A DNA stretch of 25,662 bases from IMG/VR virus record IMGVR_UViG_3300009155_002671, positions 1 through 25,662 of that record. One strand, written 5' to 3'. Within the stretch, counting starts at the first letter, position 1, and each line of letters opens with the position of its first letter. The DNA comes from a virus. Of this stretch, positions 13,192-19,532 are shown piece after piece. A program made the translations under genes and the position numbers. The notes beneath the pieces are model-generated. The model did not search any database. It saw nothing but the letters and a program-made list of their open reading frames with translations, and was not told the origin of the DNA.

Positions 13192-13850
13192 TCCATCTCC
13201 TTATATAATTGTTTAAGTCCTCTTAATGTTCCAATATCCATATATTGTCCACCTGGTCTTTCCGCCCTAATATTAAATCCTTGAGATATCCAATCTTTTA
13301 ATTGTTTCCCTGGATGGTCTAGCTTAGGATCTATGAATCTTATCATATTATTCTGAAATAGCATAGTGCCCCACATGTCTAAATAATTACAATTATCTAC
13401 TTTATCTTCTGAATCAACAACTTTATTATTAGAAACCAGTACTTGCCCAACACGACCTTTTAAACCCTCTACACATTCCCAGATTCCCAAAACAAGATCT
13501 GCAGTGTTTTCTTTAAATAATCCTTTATATATATTACCTGGAGCATTTAAAATAAACGTATCTGGCATACCTACAAGAACTGTGTCGTTGTAATTTCCGA
13601 CCATATACTTGACTGCGTCTGACATTGTTGAAGGCTCACGAACCATTATTTTAACATTCATGTCCATATTTTGAATAATAGGAACCCATTCTGATCGTGT
13701 AGAAATTCTAACCTCATCGCATAACTCTAGCATTTGTTCTACATGCCATTGAAGTAATGATCTTTCATCTGATATTGGCAAACAAAATTTAGGAATTCCT
13801 CCAATTCTAGATGCTTTACCTGAAGCTGGCAGTACTCCTATCGTAGCCAT
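13188..13850 (-). CDS. Sugar-nucleotide nucleotidyltransferase (GT-A fold)
   Basis: A 220-aa protein of the NTP-transferase family that activates sugar 1-phosphates. The N-terminus is V-L-P-A-S-G-K-A-S-R-I-G-G-I-P-K-F-C-L-P-I, matching the G-x-G-x-R-x-x-P-x-x-K nucleotide-binding loop, although the first Gly is Ala here. Then come T-V-L-V-G-M-P-D-T-F (metal-binding Asp of the L-x-x-x-x-D motif), L-V-L-G-I-W-E, K-V-D-N-C-N-Y-L-D-M-W-G, and Y-M-D-I-G-T (the W/Y-x-D-I/V-G-T motif). No C-terminal acyltransferase or lyase domain. It overlaps the GT2 gene by 13 bases, so the pair probably makes and uses one sugar donor. The exact nucleotide and sugar cannot be told. Confidence 0.82.
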   Translation of the reverse strand: MATIGVLPASGKASRIGGIPKFCLPISDERSLLQWHVEQMLELCDEVRISTRSEWVPIIQNMDMNVKIMVREPSTMSDAVKYMVGNYNDTVLVGMPDTFILNAPGNIYKGLFKENTADLVLGIWECVEGLKGRVGQVLVSNNKVVDSEDKVDNCNYLDMWGTMLFQNNMIRFIDPKLDHPGKQLKDWISQGFNIRAERPGGQYMDIGTLRGLKQLYKEME

Positions 13851-14482
13851 TCCTGTTCCCTTCTTCTAGATAACGACCAAGGCTTTGGATTTTCAAAGTT
13901 ACCATTCCTTTTATACTCATAATATTCTTGGTTATTCAAAAATGTTTCATGGTTTCTATTTTTAAGTTTATCATCGCTATTAATTGTTTGACTTCCAGAT
14001 TCTGGTGCGGTCTGTATCGATGTTGAAGTTATTGTGTTTTCAGGACAAAATCTTGCAACTCTTTCATGAAAATCGTTGTCTTCAAAATAAATAGGATAGA
14101 AGTATTCATCAAACAATCCTACTTGCTCTATTACATTTTCACCAACAGAAAAGCATCCGTAAGCATCGTTTGTAAGTATTAGCTTGCTTGGTCCGCTAAG
14201 AGTATCTATTTCTTGCAAGGCTGTTTCTCCCCAAGTAGTGTCTGCAGAGGCAAATAGCCAGTATTTAGAATCAGGGTAACATTTTATGCCCAGGTTCCAC
14301 GCAGCAGACAGTCCTAAATTTGCTGGCATACTAAGAACTTTAACATTTTCTTTTTGTGTTTTAAATTCTCCACCATTGTCTATAATTAATATATTGTCAA
14401 CTGGATAATTAATTGATTCTAGCATAGAGTCTAGTAGATCATATCTATTTAATATTGGAACTATTAGTACTGGTATGCTCAT
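13838..14482 (-). CDS. Family-2-like glycosyltransferase
   Basis: A 214-aa GT-A-fold glycosyltransferase. Motifs: I-V-P-I-L-N-R-Y-D-L-L (strand 1 and donor loop), I-L-I-I-D-N-G-G, N-L-G-L-S-A-A-W-N-L-G-I (the N-x-G-x-x-x-x-x-N-x-G motif common in rhamnosyl-type GT2), and Y-W-L-F-A-S-A-D-T-T-W, where D replaces the usual D-D/D-x-D. A Y-F-E-D-N-D-F segment supplies the E-D catalytic-base position. It has no membrane segment, so it is cytoplasmic. It is coupled by ATGA to the small HTH gene and overlaps the nucleotidyltransferase. Acceptor could be a virion protein, phage DNA base or host glycan; not decided by sequence. Confidence 0.85.
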   Translation of the reverse strand: MSIPVLIVPILNRYDLLDSMLESINYPVDNILIIDNGGEFKTQKENVKVLSMPANLGLSAAWNLGIKCYPDSKYWLFASADTTWGETALQEIDTLSGPSKLILTNDAYGCFSVGENVIEQVGLFDEYFYPIYFEDNDFHERVARFCPENTITSTSIQTAPESGSQTINSDDKLKNRNHETFLNNQEYYEYKRNGNFENPKPWSLSRRREQEWLR

Positions 14483-14625
14483 CGTTTTTTAATTAATCCA
14501 AACTGATCAAGGTATCTTTGTATTGTCATTGGAGAAACTGCACATTCTATAGCAATTTCTGTAACTGTCTTTTTTTGTACAATGTATCTTCTATATAGCC
14601 AAGGATGGCTTTGATACAACTTCAT
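14479..14625 (-). CDS. 48-aa helix-turn-helix microprotein
   Basis: Start ATG at 14625, stop TGA at 14479-14481. It overlaps the RuvC-like stop as ATGA at its start and the glycosyltransferase ATG as ATGA at its end, so it is locked between two genes in a coupled chain. The product has Y-R-R-Y-I-V-Q-K-K-T, then T-E-I-A-I-E-C-A-V-S-P-M-T-I-Q-R-Y-L-D, then F-G-L-I-K-K-R: a homeodomain-like helix-turn-helix of the resolvase/transposase or homing-endonuclease accessory type, and nothing else. DNA binding is likely; target and role (autoregulation, or a partner of the resolvase) are unknown. Confidence 0.78.
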   Translation of the reverse strand: MKLYQSHPWLYRRYIVQKKTVTEIAIECAVSPMTIQRYLDQFGLIKKR

Positions 14626-15188
14626 CTTTTAGTTAAAACTTGATTTGAATAATGGGCAATTCCAAAACTATCTGCAACATCAAAATCGGTTAAAGATAAA
14701 TTATACTTACTATTAAAATAATCTACCGTTCTTTGCTTACGCATATTCCTTAATTGATTTTTGTACCAAGAATCTGCATACCCTGGATTTTTTAATCTTA
14801 TTGCAGATTTTTCATCCTTTGTTGGATTTTTGTTGCCAATGTACGCCTGCCACGAGGATGGGCCAATAGTAATAACCTTAGCGCCAGTAGACATAAGCTC
14901 AGCAATAACAACTCCATATACATATGACAATTTTATCACAGCATCGGGGGATCTGACAAGTATTGCGCCTTCTACAACTATATAATCAGACTTTAATTCA
15001 TTAAGCATTGCTTTCATTTTAACTTTTGCATCATATATTTTTTCGTATATGTCTGATCCAGATAATTCTATTTTGCCCCATTTTAATGGGACGTCATTTT
15101 CCATTAAACAAAATGCTACTGAGTTAGTGGAAGCATCTATTCCTAAAACTCTGTTTGCTTTAGTTTTGACTAAACTAGCTAAGTTCAT
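14622..15188 (-). CDS. RuvC-like Holliday-junction resolvase (RNase H fold)
   Basis: A 188-aa RNase-H-fold endonuclease. Acidic residues are in family positions: Asp18 in V-L-G-I-D-A-S-T-N-S, Glu73 in Y-I-V-V-E-G-A, and Asp170/Asp173 in F-D-V-A-D-S-F-G-I-A. The A-x-S-F-G-I-A ending is typical of RuvC-like phage proteins. It would resolve branched recombination or replication intermediates before packaging. A 14-base overlap with the zinc-finger gene upstream and ATGA coupling to the HTH microprotein place it in the DNA-processing operon. Confidence 0.85.
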   Translation of the reverse strand: MNLASLVKTKANRVLGIDASTNSVAFCLMENDVPLKWGKIELSGSDIYEKIYDAKVKMKAMLNELKSDYIVVEGAILVRSPDAVIKLSYVYGVVIAELMSTGAKVITIGPSSWQAYIGNKNPTKDEKSAIRLKNPGYADSWYKNQLRNMRKQRTVDYFNSKYNLSLTDFDVADSFGIAHYSNQVLTKR

Positions 15189-15453
15189 TTAGAATGCTCC
15201 ATATTGCTGCTTTAGCTTGTTGATTAATGTTTTTTTCGCAAGAAGAGCACACAGATTGCTGGTTGTACCTACTTAATTTAGTTTTACAAGATTTGCAAAT
15301 TCTTGTTGCTCCATTTTTAATTGCTTTTTTTTCATAATATTTTTCCATTATTTTTCTATTTGTAGAAATACGACAACACTGCTCATTACAATATTTTTGA
15401 TTATGTGTTTTGGGTTCAAAATCTTTACCACATTCTTTATTAAAACAAATCAT
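15175..15453 (-). CDS. 92-aa protein with two zinc-binding motifs
   Basis: The N-terminal motif is C-F-N-K-E-C-G-K-D-F-E-P...Q-K-Y-C-N-E-Q-C-C, a C-x4-C-x11-C-x3-C zinc finger of a kind frequent in phage proteins; the second is C-K-S-C-K-T-K-L...V-C-S-S-C. A basic Arg/Lys-rich helix lies between. Both are probably zinc ribbons with nucleic-acid or protein binding. It overlaps the Cas4-like stop by 4 bases and the RuvC-like start by 14 bases, so it may be an accessory to these nucleases. No catalytic motif is visible. Confidence 0.75.
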   Translation of the reverse strand: MICFNKECGKDFEPKTHNQKYCNEQCCRISTNRKIMEKYYEKKAIKNGATRICKSCKTKLSRYNQQSVCSSCEKNINQQAKAAIWSILNELS

Positions 15454-16235
15454 ATAGATGGTACCTTATAAGATTCTATTTGAACTGTTCCAGTAAGTCC
15501 TGCGTAACATTCTTTTTTAACTGGGCAATAGGTGCAAGGCATTTTAGATTTTGTAGCGCCAGAGGGCTTCATTGGGAGATCTCCATCTTTAAAGTTATCC
15601 CAAACCTCACACATCCAAGTAAAAGTTTCTTCAATAATAGCTGTATTTTTTTCATTCATGGAAACTGGAATGACTATTAGCTCCTGTGTGTTTTTGTTTT
15701 CATAAAGAAAAAATCCCTCTTTTGCTTTTTTTAATTTCATATAAGTTAATAATTGCAACAAATGGTTTGCTGTAGGTTTCATTTCTGACTGCCTTATGTC
15801 CCAAACTTCTTGCTTTGCTGTTTTTATTTCACCAACTACTGTTTCGCCATCGTATTCCATAATAAGATCTATAAACCCTCTAATTGGTGGATACTCATTA
15901 ACAATTTCTTCTTCTTCTGATTTCCATTCTGGCATAGTCTTAATTAAATTCTGCAGTCTTTCGTGAGCCTGTGTTCCCTGTGCCATATTAGCAACAGCAA
16001 CAGCGTCGTTGTCGTCTATAAACATAGCGCCAGAAAATGCCATGTACCAATATCTTGGACAAGTGCCATGACCATACCCAAGTGAGCTTGGGCTAAAAGA
16101 TTTCTTTGTCATTTCTCCGCTTGGACGTTTTGTATTTCTATAAGACTCATCGAGAAGATTTGCAAAAAGTTCTGGGTCAAAGAATTTTCCAGTATGTTTT
16201 TTAAACTTAAGGTTCTTTACTATTTCTCTACTCAT
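15450..16235 (-). CDS. Cas4/RecB-like PD-(D/E)XK nuclease with Fe-S cluster cysteines
   Basis: A 261-aa nuclease. The order is family-typical: Cys59 in G-T-C-P-R-Y-W, His91 in Q-A-H-E-R-L, Asp123 in R-G-F-I-D-L-I, Glu136-x-Lys138 in V-G-E-I-K-T-A, Q161-x3-Y165, and Cys234, Cys237 and Cys243 in C-T-Y-C-P-V-K-K-E-C. The four cysteines fit a 4Fe-4S cluster as in Cas4 and AddB. It probably resects DNA ends for recombination with the nearby RecA, or trims host DNA; it has no CRISPR array beside it. The start has no very strong Shine-Dalgarno, and the stop couples to the zinc-finger gene. Confidence 0.87.
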   Translation of the reverse strand: MSREIVKNLKFKKHTGKFFDPELFANLLDESYRNTKRPSGEMTKKSFSPSSLGYGHGTCPRYWYMAFSGAMFIDDNDAVAVANMAQGTQAHERLQNLIKTMPEWKSEEEEIVNEYPPIRGFIDLIMEYDGETVVGEIKTAKQEVWDIRQSEMKPTANHLLQLLTYMKLKKAKEGFFLYENKNTQELIVIPVSMNEKNTAIIEETFTWMCEVWDNFKDGDLPMKPSGATKSKMPCTYCPVKKECYAGLTGTVQIESYKVPSI

Positions 16236-16583
16236 TTATGAGTTGTACCTAACCACATATTTAAGTGCATCTACAAGTTTGTCTATAGATTCTTTTACTG
16301 AATAATATACATTTTTTTTATTATTATTAACTGTTCCAGCTTTATCTTTCATAATAGTTGAGTATACAGAAGACATAACTGCAAATTTAGTAGACATTGC
16401 CTGTAGCTCTATAATTAAATGAGGTGCTTTAGCTGAAGGCACATCTGGGTTCATTAACAATTTTACCACAATTGCAAGAGCTTTATCTAAATGTTCATCC
16501 TTCATAAACTCATGTAAATCATTAAATTCAGTAATATCACTAATTAATTCTAATGTGTTTTTTGAATCAGATTTATTTTCCAT
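16236..16583 (-). CDS. 115-aa helical protein, unknown function
   Basis: No family recognised. It is predicted mostly alpha-helical: an acidic N-terminus (L-I-S-D-I-T-E-F-N-D-L-H), a hydrophobic helix A-L-A-I-V-V-K-L-L-M, then P-S-A-K-A-P-H-L-I-I-E-L-Q-A-M and a basic C-terminal helix with K-K-N-V-Y-Y-S-V-K-E-S-I. It has no Cys and no membrane segment. It ends directly before the Cas4-like ATG (16235), and its start overlaps the 34-aa membrane microprotein by 11 bases. Its place next to the Cas4-like nuclease suggests a partner or cofactor role, as inference only. Confidence 0.72.
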   Translation of the reverse strand: MENKSDSKNTLELISDITEFNDLHEFMKDEHLDKALAIVVKLLMNPDVPSAKAPHLIIELQAMSTKFAVMSSVYSTIMKDKAGTVNNNKKNVYYSVKESIDKLVDALKYVVRYNS

Positions 16584-16677
16584 CTCTATTTATCCAATCA
16601 GTATAATATCCAGCCCATAATCCTATTGGATATGCGATTAAAAATCCAATTAAAACTCCTATAAAAAATTTAATCAT
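16573..16677 (-). CDS. 34-aa single-pass membrane microprotein
   Basis: ATG at 16677, TAA at 16573-16575. The ATG overlaps the TGA of the 43-aa gene as ATGA and the end overlaps the 115-aa gene by 11 bases. The product is one hydrophobic helix (F-F-I-G-V-L-I-G-F-L-I-A-Y-P-I-G-L-W-A) with a W-A-G-Y-Y-T-D-W tail and charged end. A membrane microprotein inside a DNA-processing operon is unusual; an inhibitor or membrane tether is possible. Confidence 0.62.
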   Translation of the reverse strand: MIKFFIGVLIGFLIAYPIGLWAGYYTDWINRDGK

Positions 16678-16805
16678 TTATCTGTTTTCTTTTTAGGTTT
16701 ATATAGACCTAAATCTGCTTTAATTGATCCATCTTTTCTAATTCTTACTATTCTACCATTTTTAATAACAGTAGGATTAAAAGGTATTTTATTATTTGAT
16801 CCCAT
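16674..16805 (-). CDS. 43-aa basic microprotein
   Basis: ATG at 16805 with a strong GGGAGGA Shine-Dalgarno 6 bases upstream; TGA at 16674-16676 overlaps the next ATG as ATGA. The product is basic (K-N-G-R-I-V-R-I-R-K-D-G at 16-27, K-P-K-K-K near the end) with a beta-hairpin-like centre and no known domain. It overlaps the resolvase-like gene by 14 bases. The strong ribosome-binding site and exact coupling are the main support. Nucleic-acid binding is a guess from charge. Confidence 0.66.
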   Translation of the reverse strand: MGSNNKIPFNPTVIKNGRIVRIRKDGSIKADLGLYKPKKKTDK

Positions 16806-17106
16806 TATTTTCCTCCCAACATTCTATTAGTTGTTCTAAAAGTGCCCATTCAATAACAGCAAGCCTTGTTTTACTGCTAGTAGAGCCAAGTATTAGTTTA
16901 AGTACTGGATACTTATCCCTGCTGACCTTAAAAGTATCTGTACAAATTTTAGCCCATATGTTTTGCGAAATAGAGATTGACTTTTTGTACTCTTTATAAT
17001 CCACCACAAAATCTCTCCATTGAGCGTCACCCTTTTGATAATCACCACGTCCGCTATTTTTTTGTTGTTTTGCTCCGTCACGTTTAGCCTCCGACCTTTC
17101 AGACAT
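16792..17106 (-). CDS. PD-(D/E)XK-type Holliday-junction-resolvase-like protein
   Basis: A 104-aa basic protein. The motif run G-R-G-D-Y-Q-K-G-D, then D-F-V-V-D-Y-K-E-Y-K-K-S-I-S-I, then W-A-K-I and P-V-L-K-L-I-L-G matches the E/D...D-x(n)-D/E-x-K core and strand pattern of small phage recombination endonucleases. Here D-Y-K is the D-x-K element and the Asp residues before it are metal-ligand candidates. The C-terminal half is a helix with a hydrophobic face (A-V-I-E-W-A-L-L-E-Q-L-I). It would cut branched DNA and may duplicate the RuvC-like enzyme's job. Assignment is by motif pattern only. Confidence 0.55.
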   Translation of the reverse strand: MSERSEAKRDGAKQQKNSGRGDYQKGDAQWRDFVVDYKEYKKSISISQNIWAKICTDTFKVSRDKYPVLKLILGSTSSKTRLAVIEWALLEQLIECWEENNGIK

Positions 17107-17294
17107 TAGTTAACCCTATGCTGGTTGCTATGACCATCTGGGCATTGCCAGGACATAGTTAAAGTTAATGGGTTCCAAAAAGATTCTTGTGCATCTTTAC
17201 TACATTTGCCACAAGGTTTTGTTCCAGGTATTACTTCTAAATTTTTTTTGTGTAATATTTCTGGATTTTTAAAAAATTCATTAATCTTTGGCAT
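17106..17294 (-). CDS. 62-aa zinc-ribbon-like protein
   Basis: The protein has C-G-K-C-S (28-32) and W-Q-C-P-D-G-H (49-55), a C-x2-C ... C-x3-H zinc site of the short ribbon kind. Flanks are basic. The stop shares base 17106 with the next start, and the start overlaps the oxygenase gene by 14 bases. Probably a nucleic-acid-binding accessory; nothing more specific can be said. Confidence 0.65.
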   Translation of the reverse strand: MPKINEFFKNPEILHKKNLEVIPGTKPCGKCSKDAQESFWNPLTLTMSWQCPDGHSNQHRVN

Positions 17295-18201
17295 CTATTG
17301 ACATTCTTTCCATTTCACTCTCATCTAATATTATAGGAGGGTTTACACGTTTCATTTTTTGCATCTCTGGGTTTGTAACAGTTAGAACTCCATCTTTTAA
17401 CCACTCATAACCAACTTTATAATTTGTTAAATTTAAAGATGGTTGAAAATTTCCAGATTTAAATTCTTCTGATCCTTCTGTTGTTATGTAGTAATTCATT
17501 CTAATTGCATACCGATCAGCATTATAAATATTTAAAACTCCATGATAGAATGGCTCACAAGATGGAAATACAACAATATCCCCAGCTTTTGGTTTATAAC
17601 CTATAATGTTTTCTCCGTCCCAAAAACAAATTTCTCCATTATCGTAATCATCATTTAAATATAGCATAACTGTAAATATTAATTTGTATCCAGGAGTATC
17701 CATATCTTGATCAAAATAATCACTATGAAAAGCTGTAAAATTAAAAATAGTTCCTTTACCTTTAAAAGGCATAACATGTTTTTTGTCGTATTTTAAAAAT
17801 GCAATCTTTGTGCTATTTGATTCGTTAAAAAGATTTACTTTTTTATAATGGTCTGGCCAAATATCTTTATTGCCATACTTTGACATGAAATCATCTCTTA
17901 CAAATTTATATGCATCATGAATGCTTTCTAAAGAGTTTTTTTGCTTTACTTCTTCTGGGCTGTCTGAATTAAAAAATTGTGGTGAAAAATTATGGAAAGA
18001 CGCAGAATCAATTTCAGTCATTGTTCCATAATATCCCCACTTATAAAATTTCTTCATCATATATGTATCTTCTTCGTAAAGTTCTGCATCTTTAAAAAAT
18101 GACAAAACTTCTTCTACATTTTTAATTACGTTTTTATATAAAACTACACCTTCTGAAATTTTATATGCTTTTACATTTTTAATGTCGTTAAATTTTAGCA
18201 T
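17281..18201 (-). CDS. 2-oxoglutarate/Fe(II)-dependent oxygenase (prolyl-hydroxylase-like)
   Basis: A 306-aa protein with the Fe(II)-binding H-x-D...H triad: His159 and Asp161 in F-H-S-D-Y, His220 in F-Y-H-G-V, and Arg230/Arg234 for 2-oxoglutarate in R-Y-A-I-R-M-N-Y. The double-stranded beta-helix strands are V-M-L-Y-L-N-D-D-Y, G-E-I-C-F-W and K-P-K-A-G-D-I-V-V-F-P, typical of P4H-like members. The reaction hydroxylates an organic substrate using O2 and 2-oxoglutarate. Phage members act on proteins, DNA bases or small molecules; this one has no DNA-binding domain, so the target is open. It overlaps the recA stop by 14 bases and thus shares its expression. Confidence 0.88.
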   Translation of the reverse strand: MLKFNDIKNVKAYKISEGVVLYKNVIKNVEEVLSFFKDAELYEEDTYMMKKFYKWGYYGTMTEIDSASFHNFSPQFFNSDSPEEVKQKNSLESIHDAYKFVRDDFMSKYGNKDIWPDHYKKVNLFNESNSTKIAFLKYDKKHVMPFKGKGTIFNFTAFHSDYFDQDMDTPGYKLIFTVMLYLNDDYDNGEICFWDGENIIGYKPKAGDIVVFPSCEPFYHGVLNIYNADRYAIRMNYYITTEGSEEFKSGNFQPSLNLTNYKVGYEWLKDGVLTVTNPEMQKMKRVNPPIILDESEMERMSIDAKD

Positions 18202-19192
18202 CTATGCCTTTCTTAAGACTTTCAACAACTTTTGGATTATCCTTTAAATACTGCACAGCTTTTGCACGACCTTGAAGTCTTTCTCCATTAACCGTATACC
18301 AAGCTCCACCCTTTTCAACGATTCCAACCATCTCAGCAACGTCTAATGTTTCTCCAACACCATCTACACCAAGAGTTTCTCCTTGGTAGTAAAAATCGTA
18401 CTGTCCTGAAAGATTAGGTGGGCCAAGCTTGTTGTAATCAATAATCCAGTTAACTGGTCTTCCAACTCTTTGTTCAATAATTTTATCTCCAACTTTAACG
18501 CCAGCTTTAATTGCATTTGCCTCAGCTTCAGATGACCATAGCTTAATTACTGTAGAAGAAAAGAATTTTACTGCCATGCCTCCTGTTGGGATATGGCTAG
18601 CATGCATAGATCCAAATTGATTTCTTTGTTGTGATATAAGAACAAGTAGTGTGTTTTTGTTTGCATAATTTAACATTTTAACTGCGTGTGTCATATCTTT
18701 TGCTTCTGCGCCTATCTGCTTAGTGTCTTGCAGATCTTTCATTTCATTTCCATCTTTTTCAAAATAAATTGCTGGCAATAAAGCAGATATTGAATCTACT
18801 ACAATTAAATCTACACCTGCGTCCATAAGTTTAGTTGCAACATCAACCATATCGTTAACTGTTTTAGCTGAAGAATAAATTAACTTTGATGAGTCTACGC
18901 CTAATTGTTCTGCCCAAGATTGGTCATATGATGCTTCTGCGTCAATCCAAGCACACGTCTTGCCTTCTTTTTGTGCAATTGCAATCATTTGTAAACAAAA
19001 AGATGATTTACCAGCAGATTTATTTCCCCAAACCAAAACTTGCCTACCGTATCCAAGGCCACCTTTTAAAGATAAATTTAATCCTATGCTTGGCGTAGCC
19101 TGCTTTTCAACTTTGATATTTTGTGCTGATTGGACTCTTGCTCTTGTTTTTGGATCTAGTTTTGCTAATACGTCATCTATTAAAATTGTCAT
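18188..19192 (-). CDS. recA: RecA-family recombinase
   Basis: A 334-aa RecA/UvsX-type strand-exchange ATPase. Walker A is V-W-G-N-K-S-A-G-K-S (about 50-59); the catalytic Glu lies in W-I-D-A-E-A-S-Y-D; Walker B is D-L-I-V-V-D-S-I-S-A; the L1/L2 region has L-V-L-I-S-Q-Q-R-N-Q-F-G-S-M and G-G-M-A-V-K-F. It is slightly shorter than bacterial RecA and lacks the long acidic tail. It would repair phage forks and recombine concatemers with the Cas4-like nuclease and resolvases. The ATG at 19192 follows an AGAGAAAG purine run after a 35-aa ORF. Fused-domain or intein disruption is not seen. Confidence 0.93.
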   Translation of the reverse strand: MTILIDDVLAKLDPKTRARVQSAQNIKVEKQATPSIGLNLSLKGGLGYGRQVLVWGNKSAGKSSFCLQMIAIAQKEGKTCAWIDAEASYDQSWAEQLGVDSSKLIYSSAKTVNDMVDVATKLMDAGVDLIVVDSISALLPAIYFEKDGNEMKDLQDTKQIGAEAKDMTHAVKMLNYANKNTLLVLISQQRNQFGSMHASHIPTGGMAVKFFSSTVIKLWSSEAEANAIKAGVKVGDKIIEQRVGRPVNWIIDYNKLGPPNLSGQYDFYYQGETLGVDGVGETLDVAEMVGIVEKGGAWYTVNGERLQGRAKAVQYLKDNPKVVESLKKGIDAKI

Positions 19193-19204
19193 TGTTTTCT
19201 TTCT

Positions 19205-19312
19205 CTATATGCTCATTATAGCATTAAAATCAGGCTCTGTGTCATTATAATTAAAGTCTTTTGATCTTTTATTTAAAATAGGGGCTTTGGTTTTAGGTAT
19301 TTGATTCTGCAT
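19205..19312 (-). CDS. 35-aa microprotein between the 79-aa gene and recA
   Basis: ATG at 19312 with AGGA 6 bases upstream, TAG at 19205-19207. It fills the only gap between the 79-aa gene (20-base overlap) and recA (12 bases later). The product is M-Q-N-Q-I-P-K-T-K-A-P-I-L-N followed by a charged D-F-N-Y-N-D-T-E-P-D stretch; no domain. Support is spacing and the ribosome-binding site only, so it may be noncoding. Confidence 0.45.
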   Translation of the reverse strand: MQNQIPKTKAPILNKRSKDFNYNDTEPDFNAIMSI

Positions 19313-19532
19313 CAACATCCTGATTATCATCTGGTTGTTCAATTTTCTCCTTTAATTGAAATACAAATTCTTTTGTCTCTTCATTATATTCAACATTTAA
19401 ACCTTTTTCTTCAACACCAGCATTAATAAAAATATCAATTGGTACATTAATAACTTTTTGATTTTCTAAAATAGCTAATAAAATTTTTGTAATATTCATG
19501 GATTTAAATATTTCATCTGGGGCCTGTGTCAT
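19293..19532 (-). CDS. 79-aa acidic protein, unknown function
   Basis: No family recognised. A helix M-N-I-T-K-I-L-L-A-I-L-E-N-Q, a strand V-I-N-V-P-I-D-I-F-I, then a beta pair L-N-V-E-Y-N-E-E-T-K-E-F-V-F-Q-L, and an acidic tail (D-D-N-Q-D-V-D-A-E). It is coupled by ATGA to the DnaE stop. The acidic tail and position in the replisome operon could mean a small polymerase or RecA partner; no direct evidence. Confidence 0.7.
   Translation of the reverse strand: MTQAPDEIFKSMNITKILLAILENQKVINVPIDIFINAGVEEKGLNVEYNEETKEFVFQLKEKIEQPDDNQDVDAESNT

Noticed and set aside
15450-16235. Phage-borne CRISPR adaptation gene
   Set aside because: The Cas4-like nuclease has no cas1, cas2 or repeat array nearby; stand-alone Cas4-like nucleases are ordinary in phages.
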